A stretch of DNA of 64,000 nt from positions 477,817-541,816 of the forward strand of contig NZ_PXYL01000004.1 of the NCBI RefSeq assembly GCF_003012705.1, in the 5' to 3' direction. Below, piece after piece: positions 1 to 9,560 of this stretch (position 1 is its first letter; every line of letters begins with the position of its first letter). The notes beneath the pieces are model-generated. The model had not been told where the DNA came from. It worked only from the letters and a program-made list of their open reading frames with translations, and did no database searches. The DNA is from Pseudaminobacter soli (ex Li et al. 2025) (GTDB lineage Bacteria > Pseudomonadota > Alphaproteobacteria > Rhizobiales > Rhizobiaceae). Both the position numbers and the translations under genes were made by a program.

Positions 1-536
1 GGCGAGTCGAGGAAATAGACGCCGCAATCGGAGAGCTTTGCCAGCTTCTCGGGATTGAAGACGATGTCCCAGCTGTCGATCTGGTCGGTGCCGAGCGCTT
101 CTTCGACCTTCTTCTTGTTGAAGCCGAGGCCGACCGTGCCCCACATGTAGTTGATCGAGTATTCGTTACCCGGATCGTATTTCGCGGTGCGCTCCGAAAC
201 CACGTCCCACATGTTGGAGAGGTTGGGCAGCTTGGACTTGTCGAGCTTCTGGAACACGCCGGCGGAAATCTGGCGCGAAAGGAAGTTTGCCGTCGGCACG
301 ACCACGTCATAGCCGCTGCCGCCCGCCAAAAGCTTGGTCTCAAGGATTTCGTTGGAATCGAAGACGTCGTAGACGACCTTGATGCCGGTTTCCTTGGTGA
401 AGTCGGTGATGATCGAACTGTCGATGTAGTCGGACCAATTGTAGACGTTGACGACACGTTCCTGCGCGTAAGCACTGACGCTGATCAACGTCGCCAAAGC
501 CGATGTGGCGGTGAGCCAAAACGCTTTGCTAACCAT
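1..536 (-). CDS. Putrescine/spermidine ABC transporter periplasmic binding protein (partial)
   Basis: PotF/PotD-type solute-binding protein that would deliver putrescine to an inner-membrane ABC importer. It begins with a Sec signal peptide (about residues 1-24, ending in a SAYAQ cleavage region). The mature part starts with VVNVYNWSDYI, the usual opening of this family, followed by YDVVVPTANFLSRQ. The C-terminal half lies beyond the window edge. It is downstream of a PuuA-type ligase on the same strand, which suits a putrescine uptake and catabolism unit. Putrescine rather than spermidine is inferred from the neighbours. Confidence 0.9.
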   Translation of the reverse strand, partial: MVSKAFWLTATSALATLISVSAYAQERVVNVYNWSDYIDSSIITDFTKETGIKVVYDVFDSNEILETKLLAGGSGYDVVVPTANFLSRQISAGVFQKLDKSKLPNLSNMWDVVSERTAKYDPGNEYSINYMWGTVGLGFNKKKVEEALGTDQIDSWDIVFNPEKLAKLSDCGVYFLDS

Positions 537-742
537 CTCAATCTCCCTTTCAGTGTTCCGTTCCCGGCGCGCGACAGGCCTTCGCGACCAGGTTTTTGAG
601 GTTCAGCCTATTGGCCTTCAGAAAAGGCGACAAGCACGAAAGTGCCCGCCACCGGGGCAAGGACCGCCCCGGAAATTCCGGGGCAGCCCAAATTCTTGTT
701 ACCGCATCGCATATGTCGGCAGGCCGGTCGGCCTGCCCTCGG
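537..742. other. Intergenic spacer with hairpin upstream of the PotF-type gene
   Basis: This 206-base spacer separates two minus-strand genes. It holds a GC-rich dyad near 668-686 (GCCCCGGA, three bases, TCCGGGGC). No run of T follows it on the minus strand, so it is more likely an mRNA hairpin that could cause differential expression than an intrinsic terminator. I see no gene in it. Confidence 0.4.
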
Positions 743-2230
743 TCAGAGGTAGGTCGTGCGCTCCAGCTGCGTGATCTCCGCCCAGAAGGCGAGAATCTCG
801 GCGCGCTTCAGGTCCTGATAGACCTTCGCCATCAACGGGCCAAGCGCACGCTCGATGAAAGTGCTCTTGGCCATCAGCTGCAAGGCTTCGTCCATGTCGT
901 CCGGCAGGAACAACCCACCCTCGTCATAGGCGTTGCCCACGACCGGAGGCGGCGGAACTTCTTCGTTCTCGATACCTTCGATCATGCCCTGGATCAGCGC
1001 CGCCATCACCAGATACGGGTTGGCGTCGGCGCCCGCGATGCGGTGTTCGAGACGCTTGTTCTCGTCCGACGCGACCGGGATGCGCAGCGCCACGGAGCGG
1101 TTGTTCTCGCCCCAGACGGCACGGGTCGGTGCATAGGAGCCGGGCGTGATGCGGCGGAAGCCGTTCCACGTGTTGATGAACAACAGCAGCGATTCCGGCA
1201 TCGTGCGGAGCAGGCCGGCGACGGCCGCTTCGAGCTTCTTGCGTCCGGCCTCTCCGCCGAAGATGTTGTGCCCCTCGCGGTCCAGCATGGAGGCATGCAC
1301 ATGCATGCCGTTGCCGGCATATTCGAGGAACGGCTTGGCCATGAAGGTGGCGGTCAAGCCATGCGCGCGGGCGCAGCCGATGACCAGGCGCTGCAGCATG
1401 ATCACGTCGTCGGCGGCCCGGAGCGGGTCGGCGCGGTGCTTGAGGTTGACCTCGAACTGGCCGGGGGCCGCTTCCTTGATGATCGTGTCGATCGGCAGGC
1501 CTTGTTCCTGCGCGGCATCGCGGATCATGTCGAACAGCTCGGCATGCTCGGACAGGTCGTCGAGCCCGTACATGCGCAAGCGATCCGGGCCGGCCGTGGC
1601 GCCCACGGGAGCCGGCATGCCGTCATCCCACTCCACTTCCGGGTCGAGCAAGTAGAACTCGAGCTCGAAGGCAACGACCGGGAAGTAACCCTTGGCGTTG
1701 ACCTCGGCCACCTTGCGCTTCAGCACCTGGCGCGAGTCCGCCATGAAGGGCTCACCTTCCGGCGAGAAGGTCTGGAGCATCACCTGCGCGGTCTTGCGCT
1801 TGGCCCACGGCACGATCGACAGCGACCCACGCGTGGCGCGGCAATAGCCGTCCTGGTCGCCGGTCTCGATGTGCAGGCCCGTTTCGGTGACTTCGCGGCC
1901 CCAAACGTCCAGCCCGTGCAGCGACATGGGGAAGTTGACGCCTTCCTGGAAGGCTTTCTTCAACGCGTCGCCAGGGGCCCACTTGCCGCGCATGACGCCG
2001 TTGGGATCGACCAGAAGGAATTCCACGGCCTCGAGGTCGGGATGCTTCTCGACAAAGGCCCGGTACTCGGCCTCGTGGTCGGGTGAAATGAATGCGGATT
2101 TTTTCTTCGCCGCAGCGGCCGGAGGGATTTCCGGGGGGCGGCCTTTTTCGGCAGCAAGGCGAGGATTGTAGGAATTCTCACCGATCGAAGAATTGGTTCC
2201 GGTTTGCGTGTTGCCGGCTAGTTCACCCAA
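743..2230 (-). CDS. Glutamine-synthetase-family ligase, probable gamma-glutamylputrescine synthetase
   Basis: A 495-residue member of the GS superfamily, PuuA-type. Such enzymes use ATP to join glutamate to putrescine, the first step of the Puu pathway. The GS fold is visible in FELEFYLLDPE (metal-ligand Glu strand), PGQFEVNLKH, NGMHVHAS (the His-containing nucleotide/metal loop) and the catalytic-domain segment APTRAVWGENNRSVALRIP. The N-terminal 45 or so residues are low-complexity and Lys/Ala/Pro-rich, so the true start could lie further in. A second paralogue is encoded at 8115. Neighbouring EamA and PotF-type genes on the same strand support polyamine handling; the substrate is inferred. 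Confidence 0.85.
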   Translation of the reverse strand: MGELAGNTQTGTNSSIGENSYNPRLAAEKGRPPEIPPAAAAKKKSAFISPDHEAEYRAFVEKHPDLEAVEFLLVDPNGVMRGKWAPGDALKKAFQEGVNFPMSLHGLDVWGREVTETGLHIETGDQDGYCRATRGSLSIVPWAKRKTAQVMLQTFSPEGEPFMADSRQVLKRKVAEVNAKGYFPVVAFELEFYLLDPEVEWDDGMPAPVGATAGPDRLRMYGLDDLSEHAELFDMIRDAAQEQGLPIDTIIKEAAPGQFEVNLKHRADPLRAADDVIMLQRLVIGCARAHGLTATFMAKPFLEYAGNGMHVHASMLDREGHNIFGGEAGRKKLEAAVAGLLRTMPESLLLFINTWNGFRRITPGSYAPTRAVWGENNRSVALRIPVASDENKRLEHRIAGADANPYLVMAALIQGMIEGIENEEVPPPPVVGNAYDEGGLFLPDDMDEALQLMAKSTFIERALGPLMAKVYQDLKRAEILAFWAEITQLERTTYL

Positions 2231-2287
2231 GATATACCTGTTTAATTGTTTCAGACAACATAACCTGCCCTTGCCTTCGCAGTTCTG

Positions 2288-3235
2288 TCAATGGGGAGAA
2301 GGCATGCCAGTGGTGCCGGGACGGCTCGGACGCGACTGGCGCCGGAACTCCAGCCCGAGATGGACGAGCAGCGCCGTGAACACCACCGTGCCGCCCAGAA
2401 TGGTGCGCGCCGACGGTATCTCGCCATGAATCAGCCAGACCCAGATCGGCCCGAGTATCGGTTCGAAGGTGCCGATCAAGGCGGCCACGGCGGCCGGAAT
2501 CAGCCGGGCGCCGGTGGCAAAGCAGGCAAGCCCGAGGCCAAGATTGATAGCGCCGAAGACGAACAAAAAGCTCATGTCGCGCGGCGTCACGGCAAAGCCG
2601 CCGATCTGGGTTGCTGCGAAGGACGCCGCGAAGATCGTGCCCAGGCAAGTCGCCGGCGTCATCCGCACATGCGCAAAGCGGCGCGTGATCACCGTGGCGA
2701 TCGAGAACATCACCGCGATCAGCAGCGCGAGCCCATCGCCGACCGGGGACACTTCGCCGTTGAAGGATTCGGAGACCATGATGGCGACGCCGCAGATCAC
2801 GGCGGCGATCGCCGCCCAGGTCGGCGCAGAAACTCGTTCGCGGAACAGCGCCCAGGCAATCAGCGCGGCCAGCAGCGGCACGCCCGCCTGCATCAACAGG
2901 ATGTTGGCGACGGTGGTGTAGGCAAGCGCGACCACGAAAGAGGTCGAGGCGGTGGCAAAGCAGACGGCGACCGCCAGACCGGGCAGGCCCATGCTGCCGA
3001 ACAGTTTCAGCGTGCCGCGCACGCCGTCGCGCCAGACCATGTAACCGATGAGGAACGCTGCCGCCCAGGACGAGCGCCAGAACACGACGGCCCAACTGTC
3101 GGGATTTTCGATGAAGCGGCCGAGGGTGCCGCCAAAGCTCCACATCAGCGCGGACAGGAAAACAAGCAGGATGCCAACGCGCTCGTCGCGTCCGGAGGCT
3201 TTGGAGCCAGCATGTGAAACGGCGGCTTCTGTCAT
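2288..3235 (-). CDS. EamA/DMT-family membrane transporter
   Basis: Ten-helix drug/metabolite transporter of 315 residues with two EamA repeats. The first starts at GILLVFLSALMWSFGGTLGRF and the second near GDGLALLIAVMFSIATVITRR. I chose the ATG at 3235 because 25 extra residues upstream are Arg/His-rich and unlike the family; the protein then begins MTEAAVSH before the first helix. It lies 57 bases upstream of the PuuA-type ligase on the same strand and could form an operon with it. The substrate cannot be read from sequence. Confidence 0.85.
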   Translation of the reverse strand: MTEAAVSHAGSKASGRDERVGILLVFLSALMWSFGGTLGRFIENPDSWAVVFWRSSWAAAFLIGYMVWRDGVRGTLKLFGSMGLPGLAVAVCFATASTSFVVALAYTTVANILLMQAGVPLLAALIAWALFRERVSAPTWAAIAAVICGVAIMVSESFNGEVSPVGDGLALLIAVMFSIATVITRRFAHVRMTPATCLGTIFAASFAATQIGGFAVTPRDMSFLFVFGAINLGLGLACFATGARLIPAAVAALIGTFEPILGPIWVWLIHGEIPSARTILGGTVVFTALLVHLGLEFRRQSRPSRPGTTGMPSPH

Positions 3236-3414
3236 GACTGGACCATCGTCGTTTCGGCCAAGATGCGCATGCCGCAAAGCGACAGGCGCGATCTGAATTG
3301 CGTAACGCAAAGCCCCGCATCACGCGTGATCCAGCGCACGCGAGCGGTTGTGGCACCCGATTGATCAAGAGAATCGCGGGTAGCGCACCAGATTATGGAC
3401 ACCGGAAACCGGAC

Positions 3415-3714
3415 TCATGTTCGCCCGTCGAGCACCTCCCGCCAAAGACGATGCCCTTCCGAGACAAGCAGGACGTAAACGGCCTTCGACGTCTCATCGA
3501 TATCGTAGGCGACCACATAGTTCCCGAATACGGTATACCGAAACGAGCCGTAGCTGCGTCCGCTCTTGGGAAAAGCCGCCAGCAGTTCGACGACGCGCCT
3601 TTGCAGATCGTCGACGAATGAGAATGCCCGCGCCGGATTGTCCGCGGCAATGAAATCGATGATGGAGAGAAAATCTTCTTCTGCGGACCTAGAGAAGAAG
3701 ACCCGATAGCTCAT
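3415..3714 (-). CDS. ParE/RelE-family toxin
   Basis: A 99-residue type II toxin of the RelE/ParE superfamily. The compact fold shows as MSYRVFFSRSAEEDFLSIIDFIA (beta1-helix), GRSYGSFRYTVFGNYVVAYDID (beta hairpin) and a C-terminal strand VYVLLVSEGHRLWREVL. Its ATG overlaps the stop of the upstream antitoxin gene by four bases (ATGA), so the two are translationally coupled. ParE-like proteins poison gyrase and RelE-like ones cut mRNA; the sequence here favours ParE but does not prove it. Confidence 0.88.
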   Translation of the reverse strand: MSYRVFFSRSAEEDFLSIIDFIAADNPARAFSFVDDLQRRVVELLAAFPKSGRSYGSFRYTVFGNYVVAYDIDETSKAVYVLLVSEGHRLWREVLDGRT

Positions 3715-3971
3715 CGATCAGGCTTCGATCCGGGTGCCTGACGAATGCGATCTCGCGCACGCTCAAAGAATTCCGGCGTGGCTTCGGTTACCGCATCAGC
3801 TGCCACTTCGGCGCGAGCCTGTTCGACACGCGCCTGCAAATCACGCGCCATATTCTCACGCAAATGGGCGCGCAAAGCCTCACGCACGACCTCGCTGGCC
3901 GACGAATAATGGCCCGAGCGCACCTGGGAGGAGACGTACTCCTCAAGTTCCTTGGTGAGTGAAACGTTCAT
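3711..3971 (-). CDS. ParD-type antitoxin (ribbon-helix-helix)
   Basis: An 86-residue antitoxin. The N-terminus MNVSLTKELEEYVSSQVRSG followed by YSSASEVVREALR is the classic ParD ribbon-helix-helix DNA-binding and dimerisation unit. The charged C-terminal half would wrap and neutralise the toxin encoded just downstream. It is the first gene of the two-gene operon, and such antitoxins usually repress their own promoter, which would lie in 3972-4025. Confidence 0.9.
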   Translation of the reverse strand: MNVSLTKELEEYVSSQVRSGHYSSASEVVREALRAHLRENMARDLQARVEQARAEVAADAVTEATPEFFERARDRIRQAPGSKPDR

Positions 3972-4025
3972 GCCAAGAAGCTAAGGTTGATAACAGGCTT
4001 TGTCAATTTTCGCTATTTCCTGTTA

Positions 4026-5465
4026 TCACTGAAAATCAAACGCACTTAGCCCCGTCACCATCTCGTCCAGCCCCAGAGGGCGCGTTACCGGCGGCTCGGC
4101 GCGCGACAGGCAGCCGGTGCGCTCGCAGAGCCGGCAGGCCGGGCCGACCGGGGTGGCTGTGCCCTGCCCTGCCTTGCCCTGCACACCACCCGGCAATGCC
4201 GCGCCATAGACGATCTCGTCCTTGAAGCCGATGTCGCAGCCCAGAAGCAGAGCGGTGCGGCGCGGCCGCTCGGTGAAGGCGCCCTGCGGCCCCTCCAGCG
4301 TGCGCGCCACGCAGAGAAATTCGGCCCCATCCGGCATTTCCACCGCCTCGACCAGGATCTGGCCGGGCTGCGCGAAGGCGGCATGCACCGGCAGCTTGGG
4401 GCACCCGCCGCCGAAGCGGCTCTGTGGAAACCCTTGCGCGCCCGCCTTGCGGAAGCGATTCCCCGCATTGTCCACCTCCAGCATGAAGAAGGGCACGCCC
4501 ACCGCGCCCGGCCGCTGCAGCATGGTCAGCCGGTTGGCTGCCTGTTCGAAGGACACGCCGAAGCGCGATTTCAGCACGTCTATGTCATAGCGCGCCCGCA
4601 GCGCTGCCGACTGGAACGCCTGATAGGGCATCATCAGCGCATGCGCCGCATAGCGCCCGAGCTCGAAGCGCGCCAGCCGCCGCGCCTCGTCCGACGACAG
4701 TTTTAGGGACTGGATTTCGGCCGCGATGGCCACCGACATGCGGATCAGGCAGGCCTCCATCGCCACTTCACGCAGCTGGTCAAAGGGCGACAGCCGCTCC
4801 GAGATGAACAGCCGCTGCGAATGCCTGTCATAGCGGCGGCGCCAGTTGGGCATGGTGGCGACCGGCAACACCTTCACCACGATGCCGAACTCCCGCTTCA
4901 GCCAGGCCTTCAGCGCGCCATAGAGGTCGTCGCCCGGGTCGAGCACCGCGATGAATGCCTCGGCTTCTTCCTCCAGCGCGGCAAAATGGTTCGGGCGGCG
5001 CTCGAACATTTCGCGCACTTCGTCAATGGGCAGGCGCGCACCCGACAGCGCCGTCGCACGCCCCTCATGCGCCAGCATTTCGGACAGATCCGACAGGCGC
5101 CCCGCCTGCTCGCGATAGGCGCGAAACAGTTTTATCACTGCCGCCGCCGCATTCGGCGCGCCTTCGGCCAGCTCGACCAGCTCCTGGTCGCCCGGCAGCT
5201 CACCGGCCAGCAGCGGGTCCGAAAAAACCTCCCTGAGCGCCGCGATCGAACCGCGCGCCTCGCCATGCAGTTCCTCCGGCTCCACCTTGTAGACCGAGGC
5301 GAGTTTCAGGATCAGCTGCACGGTCAGCGGCCGCTGGTTGCGTTCGATGAGGTTGAGATAGGACGGCGAAATGCCGAGTCCCTCGGCCATCGCAGTCTGG
5401 GTCAGGCCCTTGGCGTTGCGAATGCGACGAATGCGCGGCCCGGCGAAAATCTTCTGCTCGGCCAT
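4026..5465 (-). CDS. XRE-family regulator with ImmA/IrrE-type and DUF2083 domains (RamB/ScfR-like)
   Basis: A 479-residue regulator. An N-terminal HTH_3 (about residues 8-62, GLTQTAMAEGLGISPSYLNL) is followed by an IrrE/ImmA peptidase-like middle and a C-terminal DUF2083 region with a cysteine cluster (ACRLCERTGCLSR). Proteins of this layout (RamB, ScfR, MccR) control glyoxylate-cycle, acetate or propionate genes and sense acyl-CoA or redox signals. It is divergent from aceA, with TTTACA repeats between them, so control of aceA is the obvious inference. Confidence 0.88.
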   Translation of the reverse strand: MAEQKIFAGPRIRRIRNAKGLTQTAMAEGLGISPSYLNLIERNQRPLTVQLILKLASVYKVEPEELHGEARGSIAALREVFSDPLLAGELPGDQELVELAEGAPNAAAAVIKLFRAYREQAGRLSDLSEMLAHEGRATALSGARLPIDEVREMFERRPNHFAALEEEAEAFIAVLDPGDDLYGALKAWLKREFGIVVKVLPVATMPNWRRRYDRHSQRLFISERLSPFDQLREVAMEACLIRMSVAIAAEIQSLKLSSDEARRLARFELGRYAAHALMMPYQAFQSAALRARYDIDVLKSRFGVSFEQAANRLTMLQRPGAVGVPFFMLEVDNAGNRFRKAGAQGFPQSRFGGGCPKLPVHAAFAQPGQILVEAVEMPDGAEFLCVARTLEGPQGAFTERPRRTALLLGCDIGFKDEIVYGAALPGGVQGKAGQGTATPVGPACRLCERTGCLSRAEPPVTRPLGLDEMVTGLSAFDFQ

Positions 5466-5473
5466 GGCAGCCC

Positions 5474-5632
5474 TTTACACTCATTTACAGATCGACGGCG
5501 ATATCTCGCCACGACCGCATTTGACATCTTTTACAATTTTACATCGCCGCCCTGTCAAACACAACACAGGTTTTCCCTATTATCCGGCTGAAAGTCCTGT
5601 TTCTTCTCGCCTTCTTCGCAGCGCAATGTAAA
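5474..5632. promoter_or_regulatory. TTTACA repeat operator candidate between the regulator gene and aceA
   Basis: The 246-base divergent spacer carries TTTACA at 5474, 5484, 5530 and 5538 and the inverse TGTAAA at 5627. They form two closely spaced pairs, 10 and 8 bases apart. The first pair lies just upstream of the regulator start codon and the last copy is 80 bases before the aceA start. This is what a site for the adjacent XRE/ImmA regulator could look like, with autoregulation and aceA control. The repeats are seen; the binding is inferred. Confidence 0.5.
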
Positions 5633-5711
5633 TTTCGTCACACATCGGCGGCGCAAACGCCATTCAACGATGCCGTCGAGATCAGTTCTTTTCCATAAGC
5701 CGGAGAGCGTT

Positions 5712-7001
<1,290 letters not shown>

Positions 7002-7063
7002 CAAGAACCATATCGCGTCCTGCGCCTGGAGCGGCGCAGGCGCGAACCAGGAGGAAACGAGAA

Positions 7064-7306
7064 ATGACACCCAGAACACGTGTCAAGGAACGTGCCGAGG
7101 AGCAGGCCTCGACCATGAGCGCAGACCAGCAGGCCGCAATCCGCATCGTCGCCAACGACCTGCATCGCCTCAACCAGTCCATCATGAAGGCGGTGGAGGC
7201 CGGCGTCTCGGTCGAGCTCGTCCGCTCGGCGCGCCATCACGACGCCAACGGCAATTGGGGCGACCTGCTCATTCCGGTGATCGTCACCCAAACCGCGCAC
7301 GGTTGA
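7064..7306 (+). CDS. Small conserved-type protein downstream of aceA, function unknown
   Basis: An 80-residue soluble protein starting MTPRTRVKERAEEQASTM. It has a helical middle (RIVANDLHRLNQSIMKAVEAG) and a short strand-rich tail (LLIPVIVTQTAHG). A strong AGGAGG lies about 10 bases before the ATG, and the gap to aceA is 62 bases with no terminator, so it is probably co-transcribed with aceA. I do not recognise a functional domain. The codon pattern and ribosome site argue that it is real. Confidence 0.75.
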   Translation: MTPRTRVKERAEEQASTMSADQQAAIRIVANDLHRLNQSIMKAVEAGVSVELVRSARHHDANGNWGDLLIPVIVTQTAHG

Positions 7307-7341
7307 CCTGCACGGTCTGTCTTCAGCAAAAGATATCTTTG

Positions 7342-7377
7342 ATCACCCGCATCGAACCATGCGGGTGATTTTTCTTT
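7342..7377 (+). terminator. Intrinsic terminator of the aceA unit
   Basis: An 11-bp perfect stem (ATCACCCGCAT / ATGCGGGTGAT) with a six-base loop is followed directly by TTTTTCTTTC. It sits 35 bases after the small gene downstream of aceA. Confidence 0.9.
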
Positions 7378-7543
7378 CTGCAAGCGGCGCTTATACGACT
7401 TTCGTCGTAGTAATGACCAAGAATAGCTGCCGGTTTTTGACTCGCGATTGCCGCGGCATGCATTTATGCTTGACATACCAACGTGCTGCGGGATTAGTGG
7501 CGCCATTCAACCGTAAATTGAATGCGAGGGGAGCGGGCACTGC

Positions 7544-7990
7544 ATGTCCAAGTCAAGCGTTGACCCTGCACGCGGCCTTGAAATTGACCTGGATCCCGAG
7601 ATTTCCGAACCACAGTTGGTAGATTCCACCAAGGCCTTTGTCGTCGGACGGTCGCAGATCAACCGCGTGGTTGTGTCGAAGATCCTCGAGAAAACCGGCC
7701 TGCGTCCGGTCTCGCTGGATCCGGAGGCGGCGTTGAAGGCGCTGCACTCGCCAATTCCTTCCACGATCATTCTCGACGGCGGCCCCGAGAACGACGACTG
7801 CAATGCGCTGATGGCGCCTCTCGTCGCCTTGCGGAACGAGTTCGGCAAAAACGCAGTCTGCGTCCTTCTGCTTTTAACCAAGGCATTGGGACAAGACGAC
7901 CTCGCGCTGCTGCCGGCCGTGGATGCGGGGGTTGCCAAGCCGATAACGCCCGAGGGACTTATGTCGGTGCTGGAAAGAATGCGCGGCTGA
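7544..7990 (+). CDS. Degenerate receiver-domain protein (CheY-like)
   Basis: A 148-residue protein whose last 120 residues follow the response-regulator receiver pattern. The phospho-acceptor position is Asp78 (TIILDGG), the conserved Thr is at 112 (LLLLT) and the Lys-Pro pair is at 132-133 (GVAKPITPEGL). The acidic pair normally found after beta1 is replaced by Gly-Arg (FVVGRSQ), so metal binding and phosphorylation may be lost. There is no output domain. It may act as a stand-alone interaction module; the partner is unknown. Confidence 0.7.
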   Translation: MSKSSVDPARGLEIDLDPEISEPQLVDSTKAFVVGRSQINRVVVSKILEKTGLRPVSLDPEAALKALHSPIPSTIILDGGPENDDCNALMAPLVALRNEFGKNAVCVLLLLTKALGQDDLALLPAVDAGVAKPITPEGLMSVLERMRG

Positions 7991-8114
7991 CGCACCGGGC
8001 CGCGAAACGGATAGCCAAGTATCCGAATTCAGTTGCGGCAGAACCCGCACCCCCCTTTTCTTATGTCGCGACGCACGACTATATTGGTGTATCCGAAACA
8101 AATCTTGGTGATTG

Positions 8115-9548
8115 ATGCCAGCCCCTAAAAAGGAAGTCCGCCCCTCGAAAGCCGGGGGACGAACCCGTGTGCCTACCTTCGTGAAAAGCCTCCGCGGCGT
8201 GAAGAACTGGAAGGAAGCCGCAGAATGGCTCGAATGGCGCGGAATTGAAGACATCGAGTGCATTACCCCCGACCAGGCCGGCGTCGCGCGCGGCAAGATG
8301 ATGCCCTCCAGCAAATTCACGTCCAACACGTCGCTTGCGCTGCCTTCGGCCGTGTTCATGATGACGATCTCGGGCGACTACCCGGAGGACGGCAACGGCT
8401 TTGCCTATCCGGAAGATGACGGCGACCTGAAACTGGTTCCGGACCTGTCGACGCTGACCGCGGTTCCCTGGGAAGAGGACCCGACGGCGCAGGTCATCTG
8501 CGACCTGGTCCATCAGGACGGCCGCTCGGTCGAATTCACGCCGCGCAATGTGCTGAAGCGCGTGGTGGAGGCCTATGAGGCGAAGGGCCTGAAGCCCGTC
8601 GTGGCGCCCGAAATCGAATTCTATCTGGTCCGCAAGAACCCCGACCCCGACTATCCGCTGACCCCGCCCGTGGGGCGCTCGGGCCGGCCGATCGGCGGCG
8701 GTGCCGGCTATTCCATCGCCGGCGTCAACGAGTTCGACGAGCTGATCGACGACATCTATCATTTCTCAGAGAACCAGGGCCTGGAGATCGACACGCTGAT
8801 CCATGAGGAGGGCGCCGGCCAGCTGGAAATCAACCTGCGCCATGGCGACCCCATCGAGCTCGCCGACCAAGTGTTCCTGTTCAAGCGTACGATCCGCGAG
8901 GCGGCGCTCAAGCACGATACCTATGCGACCTTCATGGCCAAGCCGATCCAGGGCCAGCCGGGCTCGGCGATGCACATCCACCAGTCGATCATCGACCGCA
9001 AGACGGGCAAGAACGTGTTCTCGAGCCCGAACGGCGACGAGACCGAAACGTTCTTCAACTTCATCGGCGGCATGCAGCGCCATGTGCCGAACGCGCTGGT
9101 GATGTTCGCACCCTATGTGAACTCCTATCGCCGGTTGACCCAGGCGGCCTCGGCCCCGGTCAACAACAAGTGGGGCTATGACAACCGCACCACCGCCTTC
9201 CGCGTGCCGCGGTCCGACCCGGCGGCGCGGCGTGTGGAAAACCGCATCCCGTCTTCCGACGCGAACCCCTATCTGGCGCTGGCGGCCTCGCTGGCCTGCG
9301 GCCTGATCGGCATCACGAAGGGCATCAAGCCCGACGCGCCGATCCTGACCACGGCAAATGAGGCCGAGATCGACTTGCCGCGCGGCCTGCTCGAAGCGGT
9401 CGACCTGTTCGAGCATGACGAGGAACTGCGGACGATATTGGGCGAGCCCTTCGTCACCACCTACGCGGCCATCAAGCGGGCCGAGTTCGAGACCTTCATG
9501 GAAGTGATCAGCCCGTGGGAGCGGGAGTATCTGCTTCTCAACGTGTAA
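8115..9548 (+). CDS. puuA: Gamma-glutamylputrescine synthetase (GS superfamily)
   Basis: A 477-residue ligase of the glutamine synthetase superfamily. Key segments are APEIEFYLVRKNPDPDY, EGAGQLEINLRHGDP, GSAMHIHQS and NNRTTAFRVPRSDPAARRVENRIPSSDANPYLA. It is followed after 12 bases by a PuuB-type FAD oxidase, the next enzyme of the gamma-glutamyl-putrescine pathway, which supports the assignment. A TTG codon lies directly before the ATG; the ATG at 8115 is the simpler start. Confidence 0.88.
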   Translation: MPAPKKEVRPSKAGGRTRVPTFVKSLRGVKNWKEAAEWLEWRGIEDIECITPDQAGVARGKMMPSSKFTSNTSLALPSAVFMMTISGDYPEDGNGFAYPEDDGDLKLVPDLSTLTAVPWEEDPTAQVICDLVHQDGRSVEFTPRNVLKRVVEAYEAKGLKPVVAPEIEFYLVRKNPDPDYPLTPPVGRSGRPIGGGAGYSIAGVNEFDELIDDIYHFSENQGLEIDTLIHEEGAGQLEINLRHGDPIELADQVFLFKRTIREAALKHDTYATFMAKPIQGQPGSAMHIHQSIIDRKTGKNVFSSPNGDETETFFNFIGGMQRHVPNALVMFAPYVNSYRRLTQAASAPVNNKWGYDNRTTAFRVPRSDPAARRVENRIPSSDANPYLALAASLACGLIGITKGIKPDAPILTTANEAEIDLPRGLLEAVDLFEHDEELRTILGEPFVTTYAAIKRAEFETFMEVISPWEREYLLLNV

Positions 9549-9560
9549 GGCCCGCTCCTC

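Noticed and set aside
596..2086. Long plus-strand frame opposite the first PuuA-type gene
   Set aside because: It is antisense to a clear GS-family gene, rich in Arg/His/Gly, with no domain; a high-GC shadow.
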